Shown one piece after another: positions 1 through 4,864 of a DNA stretch of 6,119 nt. A program made the position numbers and the translations under genes. This DNA comes from DASYML01 sp034665545 (GTDB lineage Bacteria; Acidobacteriota; Blastocatellia; Pyrinomonadales; Pyrinomonadaceae). Below the pieces are notes generated by a model. It did no database searches. It was not told the DNA's origin and was given only the letters and a program-made list of their open reading frames with translations. The first letter of the stretch is position 1, and each line of letters starts with the position of its first letter. The stretch lies in assembly GCA_034665545.1 (NCBI GenBank), contig JAXDFO010000312.1, positions 1-6,119 of the forward strand, read 5' to 3'.

Positions 1-1
1 G

Positions 2-1426
2 ATCTCGATCAAACCGCGCCGGCAGATGTCCGTGCAGTTCTCCGGCGGCGAGCCGACGATTTCGCCGCACTTCATAGAGTCCATCAAGTACTCGCGCAAG
101 GTCGGCTATAACTCGGTCCAGTGCGCGACCAACGGCATCGAGTTCGCCAAGTCCAAAGAGTTCTGCCGGGAGGCTGCGGAAGCTGGCCTGCGCTACGCTT
201 ACCTGCAATTCGACGGTATCGGCAACGACGCCAACAGTCATCGCCAGGTCGGCAACCTCTTCGACGTGAAGTTGCGAGCCATCAATAACCTGCATGAAGC
301 CGGAGTTGAAATCGTGCTCGTCACGACGCTCGTCAACGGCATCAACAACGACCAGGTCGGCTCCATCATTCGCTTCGCGCTCGACAATCCTAAGAAGATA
401 GCTTTCCTTTCGTTCCAGCCCGTCTCTTTCACTGGCCGCGATGAAGAGATTACGGAACAGCGTCGCCTTCAGCAACGCTACACGCTCTCGCATCTCGCGC
501 ATGACGTGAAGGACCAGGTCGGCATCACAGAGCCTACGCGCGACTGGTTCCCGCTCTCTCTGATGGGCGCGTTCGCCGATTTCGCGGACCTCGTCCACGG
601 GCCCGATGCGGAATGGGGGCAGGTCTCCTGCGGTTGCCATCCGAACTGCGGAGTCGGCACTGCGGTCATGATTAACAAGAACACGAAAGAGATGGCTCCG
701 GTCCCGCAGTTCCTGAACATCCCCGGCCTCGTCAAAGACATGCAGGGCATCACGGACGCAGGGCGCGGCAAGTGGTTCTCGAATTTCCTGATGGCGCTCG
801 CGCTCTTGAAGAACTACCAGCCTTACGGCGCGCCGCAGAGCCTGACGATTGCTGGTATCTTTGCGAAGTTCGACAAGTCGTTCGGCCTCTCCGGCAAGGA
901 TTACGGGAGGGTTGACGGCAAACGCTCGAAGGAAGACATCGAGAAGCGTCGTTCGGACCCTTGGAACTTCCTCTTCATCGCGGGCATGTGGTTTCAAGAC
1001 CTCTTCAACTACGACTTCCGCCGCACGGAGATGTGCATCATCCCTTACGGCACGCAGGAGGGCGAAATCTCCTTCTGCGCTTACAACACAGGCATCGGCT
1101 GGAGAAACATCATTGAGAACATGCACCAGAACGCGACCGTTGCGAAGTGGTATCAGGAGCATGGCCGTCATGAAATCTTCGCCAGGGGCAAGGAAGTCGA
1201 GCTTAACGATGCGGCGCACAGCCTCATCCTGAACGAAGTTGACATCCAACGCCCGAACAAGCCGCAGATGGAAGGACCGAAGACGGCGCATGAAGAGGCC
1301 GCTATGATGCGCAAGCTGTACCAGCAGATGGTGCTTGAGAAGCAGGGCGTCAAGGGCGAGACGCCGGTCCAGATTAAGGGTCTCAGCCGCAGCAAGAAAG
1401 AAGAGACGACGACCGTCTCCGCGTAA
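2..1426 (+). CDS. Radical SAM enzyme, Tes/MJ0619-like (membrane-lipid type), 5'-truncated
   Basis: The reading frame is open to the left edge (codons from position 2), so the true start and the CxxxCxxC motif that binds the SAM cluster lie upstream. The ATG at 26 is an internal Met; residues here are counted from it. FSGGEPT (5-11) is the SAM-binding GGE motif of radical SAM proteins. YLQFDGI (59-65), the cysteine cluster CGCHPNCGVGT (202-212) and a C-terminal C337...FCAYN (350-354) after a FNYDFRRTE stretch are the pattern of the large Tes/MJ0619 group. That group includes the archaeal tetraether lipid synthase, which joins lipid tails, and bacterial homologues linked to membrane-spanning lipids. 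The extra cysteines would fit auxiliary Fe-S clusters. The tail (about 410-466) is charged and probably disordered. Radical SAM membership is near certain; the lipid role is inferred from motif resemblance. Other members of the wider family methylate pterins or have no known function. A hairpin follows the stop. Confidence 0.8.
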   Translation: MSIKPRRQMSVQFSGGEPTISPHFIESIKYSRKVGYNSVQCATNGIEFAKSKEFCREAAEAGLRYAYLQFDGIGNDANSHRQVGNLFDVKLRAINNLHEAGVEIVLVTTLVNGINNDQVGSIIRFALDNPKKIAFLSFQPVSFTGRDEEITEQRRLQQRYTLSHLAHDVKDQVGITEPTRDWFPLSLMGAFADFADLVHGPDAEWGQVSCGCHPNCGVGTAVMINKNTKEMAPVPQFLNIPGLVKDMQGITDAGRGKWFSNFLMALALLKNYQPYGAPQSLTIAGIFAKFDKSFGLSGKDYGRVDGKRSKEDIEKRRSDPWNFLFIAGMWFQDLFNYDFRRTEMCIIPYGTQEGEISFCAYNTGIGWRNIIENMHQNATVAKWYQEHGRHEIFARGKEVELNDAAHSLILNEVDIQRPNKPQMEGPKTAHEEAAMMRKLYQQMVLEKQGVKGETPVQIKGLSRSKKEETTTVSA

Positions 1427-1432
1427 ATAAGC

Positions 1433-1453
1433 AGAGCGACTTTTTCGCGCTCT
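1433..1453 (+). other. Short hairpin just after the radical SAM stop codon
   Basis: AGAGCG (1433-1438) pairs with CGCTCT (1448-1453) around a 9-base loop that contains five T residues. It lies 6 bases after the stop codon and directly upstream of the larger terminator hairpin. It has no T-tract after the stem, so it is not a terminator by itself. It could help protect the 3' end or be chance. Confidence 0.35.
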
Positions 1454-1462
1454 CTAAAAGAG

Positions 1463-1508
1463 GTGAACCCCGCCAACAAGCTCTTGAACGTTAGCGGGGT
1501 TCACTTTT
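1463..1508 (+). terminator. Intrinsic terminator after the radical SAM gene
   Basis: A perfect 11-bp inverted repeat, GTGAACCCCGC (1463-1473) and GCGGGGTTCAC (1494-1504), is extended inward by one C-A mismatch and three more pairs (AAC/GTT). It is followed at once by TTTT (1505-1508). The stem is strong and GC-rich but the T-tract is short. The A-rich run CTAAAAG on the left side means it could also stop transcription coming from the other strand, though no gene faces it here. Confidence 0.75.
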
Positions 1509-1525
1509 GCGCCGACCAGGCACCG

Positions 1526-1560
1526 CACCTCTTGCTTGCGCGCTTGACCATAAGCAGGTG
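1526..1560 (+). other. Bulged inverted repeat overlapping the rpsU -35 box
   Basis: CACCT (1526-1530) plus GCTT (1534-1537), with a CTT bulge between them, can pair with AAGCAGGTG (1552-1560). The -35 hexamer TTGACC (1544-1549) lies in the loop. It is upstream of the expected transcription start, so it would act as a DNA-level operator if it acts at all. It may be chance. Confidence 0.25.
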
Positions 1561-1573
1561 GGCCGTGTTTAAT
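1544..1573 (+). promoter_or_regulatory. Sigma70-type promoter of rpsU
   Basis: TTGACC (1544-1549, 5 of 6 to consensus) and TTTAAT (1568-1573, 5 of 6 to TATAAT) are separated by 18 bases. Transcription would start near 1580 and give a leader of about 58 bases before the rpsU ATG. The position between the terminator of the previous gene and rpsU supports it. Confidence 0.65.
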
Positions 1574-1627
1574 AGTAAGTTCGTCCGTTAGGCGAAGTTT
1601 CAGAGTATCAAAACCAGATGGAGAGAT

Positions 1628-1632
1628 AAGGA
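1628..1632 (+). promoter_or_regulatory. Ribosome binding site of rpsU
   Basis: AAGGA lies five bases upstream of the ATG at 1638. It is one of the clearer Shine-Dalgarno sites in the window and decides the rpsU start. Confidence 0.7.
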
Positions 1633-1637
1633 AGAAG

Positions 1638-1841
1638 ATGGCGATAGTTAATGTCAATCAAGGCGAATCAATCGAGAGCGCTCTGCGCCGCTTCAAGCGC
1701 AAAGTGATGACCGAAGAGATCATCAAGGATGCTAAGAAGCATGCGTTCTTCATGCCTCCGGGCCAGAAGGCGAAGCTCAAATCGGCCCTCGCGCGCAAGC
1801 GTAATAAGAAGAAGGGCCGCCCGCGTCCGACCCGCGACTAA
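1638..1841 (+). CDS. rpsU: 30S ribosomal protein bS21
   Basis: The 67-residue product has the size and composition of bS21: an N-terminal segment with ESIESALRRFKRKV (10-23), a middle with KDAKKHAFFMPPGQK (30-44) and a very basic C-terminus rich in Lys and Arg (KRNKKKGRPRP). In the family, bS21 binds the 30S platform near the 3' end of 16S rRNA and helps initiation on mRNA; it assembles late. An AAGGA ribosome site at 1628-1632, five bases before the ATG, fixes the start. The gene has its own promoter and is not next to dnaG or rpoD as in Escherichia coli. A 160-base gap separates it from surE. I see no clear terminator, so some read-through into surE is possible. Confidence 0.95.
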   Translation: MAIVNVNQGESIESALRRFKRKVMTEEIIKDAKKHAFFMPPGQKAKLKSALARKRNKKKGRPRPTRD

Positions 1842-2001
1842 ACGCGCGCGGCTGCCACACACATAAGACGTGCGAAGGGGAGTCGCCGCGCGCCGTTCCT
1901 CACCAATCGTTGACACAACGCAATTCTATGGCAAGCGACAGCCGGGCTCCTTTTGTGCAAAGGCGTTGGCCGCCTCAATCCGTCGTTCGGTTAATCTGTT
2001 T
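1842..2001. other. rpsU-surE intergenic region, nothing firm
   Basis: A perfect TTGACA at 1910-1915 has no -10 box at a workable distance, and a strong-looking GGGGAG at 1877-1882 has no start codon behind it. GC-rich repeats around the rpsU stop form a short hairpin without T residues. Apart from the small candidate ORF described separately, I see no supported feature, so the promoter of the surE operon is not identified. Confidence 0.4.
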
Positions 2002-2005
2002 ATGA
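1928..2005 (+). other. Possible 25-codon upstream ORF overlapping the surE start (ATGA)
   Basis: An ATG at 1928 opens a frame of 25 codons whose TGA stop (2003-2005) overlaps the surE ATG (2002-2004) in an ATGA arrangement. surE has no visible Shine-Dalgarno site of its own, so re-initiation after this small ORF could deliver ribosomes to it. Against this, the small ORF also lacks a clear ribosome site and the peptide (rich in Arg, Pro and Ser) matches nothing I know. It is a candidate only. Confidence 0.25.
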
Positions 2006-2772
2006 CCCGAATTTTGCTGACCAACGATGACGGCATACACTCGGATGGTCTCGTCAAATTAGAGGAGGCTTTGCGCGAGGTGGGCGACGTGTACACGGTC
2101 GCTCCCGCTTCTGAGATGAGCGGCGCGTCGCATAGCCTGACCCTCGCGCGCCCGCTTCGCATACGCCGCATTGATGAACGACACTGGACCGTTGACGGCA
2201 CACCCACCGATTGCGTTACGCTCGCCCTCAACAAGATTTTGAAGGCGGAAGAGATGCCAGACATCTGCGTTTCCGGCATCAACCATGGCGGCAACCTGGG
2301 CGACGACGCGACCTATTCGGGGACGGTCGCGGGCGCGCTCGAAGCGACTATCCTGGGCGTGCCGGGCCTGGCCTTCAGCTTGGTGGCGCGCGAGAATTTC
2401 GATTTCACGGAGTCCGCGCGTTTCGCCGTCACCGCCGTTCGCAAAGTCTTAAAGGAAGGCTTGCCCGAAGGCACGCTGCTCAACATCAACATTCCGCAGA
2501 GAGAGATTAAGGGCGTGCGCGTCACACGGCAGGGCATCAAGAACGCGCGGCCCGTCATCACAGAGCACCTGGACCCGCGCGGCAAAGCCTACTTCTGGAT
2601 CGGCGAAGAATATTTCAGGGCCAATGCCGAAGACGGCACGGATTATCAAGCCATCGAACACGGCTGCATCTCCGTCACGCCGCTCAAGAGCGATATGACG
2701 GACCATCACGCGCTGACGGCGATTGATACCTGGAATTACATCAACGCCGACGAAGTCTTGCAAAACAGTTAG
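2002..2772 (+). CDS. surE: 5'/3'-nucleotidase SurE
   Basis: The 256-residue protein is full length for SurE (about 250). It opens with MTRILLTNDDGIHSDG, where D9 and D10 are metal ligands. SGASHSLTL (40-48) supplies the Ser ligand S40, GTPTDCV (66-72) follows, and SGINHGGNLGDD (91-102) supplies the Asn ligand N94. YSGTVAGALEA (105-115) is also typical. SurE is a cytoplasmic divalent-metal phosphatase acting on nucleoside monophosphates, and in some species on exopolyphosphate; it is linked to stationary-phase survival. The ATG at 2002 is chosen because family members begin at this motif; an in-frame GTG at 1870 would add 44 residues that do not look like SurE. No good Shine-Dalgarno site precedes 2002. 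pcm follows after 42 bases, the classic surE-pcm pairing. Confidence 0.95.
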   Translation: MTRILLTNDDGIHSDGLVKLEEALREVGDVYTVAPASEMSGASHSLTLARPLRIRRIDERHWTVDGTPTDCVTLALNKILKAEEMPDICVSGINHGGNLGDDATYSGTVAGALEATILGVPGLAFSLVARENFDFTESARFAVTAVRKVLKEGLPEGTLLNINIPQREIKGVRVTRQGIKNARPVITEHLDPRGKAYFWIGEEYFRANAEDGTDYQAIEHGCISVTPLKSDMTDHHALTAIDTWNYINADEVLQNS

Positions 2773-2800
2773 AGTTTTCCGTTGAGGTGCTGTCCATCTT

Positions 2801-2804
2801 GGAG
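2801..2804 (+). promoter_or_regulatory. Likely ribosome binding site of pcm
   Basis: GGAG lies 11 bases before the TTG at 2816. The spacing is long but usable. No comparable site stands before the alternative ATG at 2879, so this favours the TTG start. Confidence 0.45.
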
Positions 2805-2815
2805 CGAGAAAAGCG

Positions 2816-3499
2816 TTGAGTTCCACACCGCGACGGCCCGGCCTTTCGGCAGCAGAATATCGCATCCCGCGCGAGCGCATGGTCCAACGCCTGCGCGACC
2901 ATTACCTGATACGCGACCAGCGCGTGCTCGACGCCTTGAACGCGGTCCCGCGCCACCAGTTCGTCCCTGAAGCCTTGCAGGGCCGCGCCTACGGCGACCA
3001 CGCGCTTCCGATTAACGCCAACCAGACCATCTCTCAACCCTTCATCGTCGCGCGCATGACGGAGCTCTTAGAGCTTGACGAGAGAAGTCGTGTGCTTGAG
3101 ATAGGCGCAGGCTCAGGCTATCAAACCGCCGTGTTGGCCCAACTGGCGGCGCAGGTCTACGCCATCGAGCGCATCGCTGAACTGGCGAGACAGGCGCAGG
3201 CTCGCATACGCGCTCTCGGCATCTACAACGCGACCGTCAAATGCTTTGACGGCACGCTCGGTTGGAGCGCGCACGCTCCCTACGACGCTATCCTTGTTGC
3301 GGCGGGCGGGCCGGAAGTGCCCGAACCATTAGAGGCCCAATTAGGGCTTGGCGGAAGACTCGTCATGCCGGTTGGCCCAACGCGCGAATCGCAAACACTC
3401 GTCCGCATCGTCAGAACGGAGCAGGGACTCATGCGCGAAGACCATGGCGCGTGCGCCTTCGTCCCGCTCATAGGACATTACGGATGGTCCAATCTCTGA
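2816..3499 (+). CDS. pcm: Protein-L-isoaspartate O-methyltransferase
   Basis: The enzyme uses SAM to methylate isoaspartyl residues that form in ageing proteins, beginning their repair to normal aspartate. The 227-residue product carries the family's signature parts. VPRHQFVPEA (44-53) and LPINANQTISQP (64-75) form the substrate-side region. VLEIGAGSGYQTA (93-105) is the SAM-binding motif I. VYAIERI (114-120) is motif II with the acidic ligand. PYDAILVAAGGPEVPE (155-170) and GGRLVMPVG (179-187) complete the fold. The start is a TTG with GGAG upstream. The ATG at 2879 (residue 22) would give a protein beginning much like the Escherichia coli enzyme, so the N-terminus is uncertain by 21 residues. 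It lies 42 bases after surE and 15 before the DedA gene, which suggests one transcript. Confidence 0.95.
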   Translation: MSSTPRRPGLSAAEYRIPRERMVQRLRDHYLIRDQRVLDALNAVPRHQFVPEALQGRAYGDHALPINANQTISQPFIVARMTELLELDERSRVLEIGAGSGYQTAVLAQLAAQVYAIERIAELARQAQARIRALGIYNATVKCFDGTLGWSAHAPYDAILVAAGGPEVPEPLEAQLGLGGRLVMPVGPTRESQTLVRIVRTEQGLMREDHGACAFVPLIGHYGWSNL

Positions 3500-3503
3500 T
3501 TTC

Positions 3504-3508
3504 GGAGA
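3504..3508 (+). promoter_or_regulatory. Ribosome binding site of the DedA gene
   Basis: GGAGA sits six bases before the TTG at 3515, an ideal spacing. It begins 4 bases after the pcm stop and settles the TTG as the start codon; the reading frame offers no earlier start with such a site. Confidence 0.7.
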
Positions 3509-3514
3509 AACGTA

Positions 3515-4168
3515 TTGATTGCCAGAATAATTGAGATTCTTTCGGGTTTTATTATCGCGGTCATTTCGGCACTGGGTTATGGTGGCATCGTGTTGTTGAT
3601 GGCGATTGAGTCGGCGTGTATTCCTTTGCCGTCGGAAGTGATTATGCCTTTCTCCGGGTATCTGGTTTACACGGGGCGGTTCAATCTCTGGTGGGTGGGC
3701 GTGGCGGGCGCGGGCGGGTGCGTGCTCGGCTCGCTGGTGGCTTACTGGGTCGGGATGTACGGCGGGCGACCTTTGATACAAAAGTACGGTCGTTACCTGC
3801 TGGTTTCGCCTCACGACCTGGACCTGGCGGATCGCTGGTTTGCGCGCTATGGCGAAGTGATAGTTTTCGCCAGCCGGTTGCTGCCGGTCGTTCGCACCTT
3901 CATAGCCTTTCCCGCAGGCGTCGCGCGCATGAATTTGACGAAGTTCGTCGCCTATACTTTTCTAGGCTCTCTGCCCTGGTGTCTGGGCCTCGCCTACGTG
4001 GGCCAACTGCTCGGCGAGCAGTGGGACAAGAACGATACGCTCAAGTCGTGGTTTCATCGCTTCGACTTTCTGATAGGAATCGTTTTAGTCCTGGGCATCA
4101 TCTGGTGGGTCCGTCGGCACATCAAAAACTCGCGCGCTGCGGAAGCGGGCGGCGCGACGCACGCCTGA
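3515..4168 (+). CDS. DedA-family (VTT-domain) membrane protein
   Basis: The 217-residue protein is the usual size for DedA proteins, inner-membrane transporters; some members recycle undecaprenyl phosphate or scramble phospholipids. Hydrophobic segments lie at about 8-32, 58-80, 143-165 and 184-199, with a re-entrant-like stretch in each half. The first half has ESACIPLPSEVIMPFSGYL (32-50), the family's acidic and Pro-rich motif with E32 and E41. The second half has FASRLLPVVRTFIAFPAG (118-135) with R121 and R127, matching the conserved Arg pair needed for function in Escherichia coli YqjA and YghB. The C-terminus is short, basic and probably cytoplasmic. The start is TTG with a GGAGA site. 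It is the third gene of a likely surE-pcm-dedA operon. No clear terminator follows; the promoter of tRNA-Pro begins 18 bases after the stop. The exact substrate cannot be read from the sequence. Confidence 0.93.
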   Translation: MIARIIEILSGFIIAVISALGYGGIVLLMAIESACIPLPSEVIMPFSGYLVYTGRFNLWWVGVAGAGGCVLGSLVAYWVGMYGGRPLIQKYGRYLLVSPHDLDLADRWFARYGEVIVFASRLLPVVRTFIAFPAGVARMNLTKFVAYTFLGSLPWCLGLAYVGQLLGEQWDKNDTLKSWFHRFDFLIGIVLVLGIIWWVRRHIKNSRAAEAGGATHA

Positions 4169-4186
4169 GCCGTCGGGCGCAATGAT

Positions 4187-4215
4187 TTGACATGCGGTGG
4201 TTGGTCCCTTACAAT
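4187..4215 (+). promoter_or_regulatory. Near-consensus sigma70 promoter of tRNA-Pro
   Basis: TTGACA (4187-4192, perfect) and TACAAT (4210-4215, 5 of 6) are separated by exactly 17 bases. Transcription would start near 4222, leaving about 13 bases of 5' leader for RNase P to remove. It is the best-matching promoter in the window, as expected for a stable RNA. Confidence 0.85.
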
Positions 4216-4233
4216 CCTCTTTCGTTTTGAGTA

Positions 4234-4308
<75 letters not shown>

Positions 4309-4328
4309 TTAATTAAATCAAGAGCTTG

Positions 4329-4360
4329 CGGCAGCCGAGGTTGGCTGCCGTTTCTCATTT
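4329..4360 (+). terminator. Intrinsic terminator of tRNA-Pro
   Basis: CGGCAGCC (4329-4336) and GGCTGCCG (4343-4350) form a perfect 8-bp stem with a 6-base loop (GAGGTT). A T-rich tail, TTTCTCATTT, follows. It ends the tRNA transcript 21 bases after the mature tRNA and insulates it from the response regulator gene, whose promoter begins in the tail. Confidence 0.85.
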
Positions 4361-4376
4361 AAGGACCAGGCTGTTT

Positions 4377-4382
4377 TATAAT
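4377..4382 (+). promoter_or_regulatory. -10 box (TATAAT) of the response regulator gene
   Basis: A perfect TATAAT lies in the AT-rich run after the tRNA terminator. At 16-18 bases upstream there is only a poor -35 match, within the T-rich tail (CTCATT/TCATTT), so an activator or an alternative sigma factor may be involved. The predicted transcription start falls near 4389, which is also the first ATG of the gene. Confidence 0.55.
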
Positions 4383-4388
4383 ATAGCT

Positions 4389-4829
4389 ATGGAAAGAAAA
4401 GCGCAGCAGACGACCCCGCTCAAACATGTGACGGATGAGATGTCCAACAAGGCATCCACGAAGGCCGCTTTAGTGCTGGTCGTTGATGACATGGTGGACA
4501 ATGTGACGCTCCTTAGCCTGGAATTACAGATTCACGGCTATCGCGTGGTCACTGCCTCCGATGGTGAGGAGGCAGTTCGAGTTGCGACTCTGGCAAAGCC
4601 TGACATTATTCTCATGGACATCGCCATGCCTCACATGGACGGCCTGGACGCCACACGAAAGCTGCGTGAGAATGAAGAGCTACGAACTGTGCCCGTCATT
4701 GCCATCACGGCCTACAACACAAGCGGATTCCAGCGCGCGGCTCATGATGCAGGCTTCGACGGGTATCTCACAAAGCCTCTCGATTTTGACAGGCTGCATT
4801 CCCTCATAAAAAATTTCTTGCAGCGTTAA
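4389..4829 (+). CDS. Stand-alone receiver-domain response regulator (CheY/DivK-like)
   Basis: The product is one phosphoreceiver domain with no output domain. Counted from the ATG at 4389 (146 residues), it shows VLVVDD (29-34) with the acidic pair D33/D34. The phosphate-accepting D77 sits in IILMDIAMPHMDG (73-85). The switch T107 is in IAITAYN (104-110), and the conserved K129 is in LTKPLD (127-132). Such proteins receive phosphate from a histidine kinase and act by protein contact, as in chemotaxis, cell-cycle relays or phosphorelays. No partner kinase is in the window. The start is open: ATG 4389 coincides with the predicted transcription start and would be leaderless, whereas ATG 4440 has GGA four bases upstream, a leader of about 51 bases, and a more usual N-terminal length (129 residues). 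The 17 residues between look non-conserved. The next gene starts 35 bases after the stop. Confidence 0.92.
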   Translation: MERKAQQTTPLKHVTDEMSNKASTKAALVLVVDDMVDNVTLLSLELQIHGYRVVTASDGEEAVRVATLAKPDIILMDIAMPHMDGLDATRKLRENEELRTVPVIAITAYNTSGFQRAAHDAGFDGYLTKPLDFDRLHSLIKNFLQR

Positions 4830-4853
4830 TAATGATGATTCAAAAATCAGAAT

Positions 4854-4857
4854 GGAG
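4854..4857 (+). promoter_or_regulatory. Ribosome binding site of the M49-like gene
   Basis: GGAG lies seven bases before the ATG at 4865. A nearer ATG at 4858 is in another frame. The site supports 4865 as the start, and the signal peptide that begins there agrees. Confidence 0.65.
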
Positions 4858-4864
4858 ATGAATC

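Noticed and set aside
849..1232. Alternative + frame of 127 codons inside the radical SAM gene
   Set aside because: Its Ser/Arg/Thr-rich low-complexity product is typical of an out-of-frame reading, and the main frame carries the conserved motifs.
1832..1851. CCGCG...CGCGG hairpin over the rpsU stop as a terminator
   Set aside because: The stem is only five pairs and no T-tract follows.
1910..1940. Perfect TTGACA as the -35 of a surE promoter
   Set aside because: At 16-18 bases downstream the sequence is CAAGCGAC-like with no resemblance to TATAAT.
1870..2001. In-frame GTG at 1870 as the surE start, adding 44 residues
   Set aside because: The added segment does not resemble SurE, and family members start right at the MxRILLxNDDG motif, which the ATG at 2002 gives.
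3616..4185. Long +1-shifted open frame (189 codons) within the DedA gene
   Set aside because: It is Arg-rich with low hydrophobicity, matches no family, and overlaps a clear DedA protein; it reflects GC-rich codon use.
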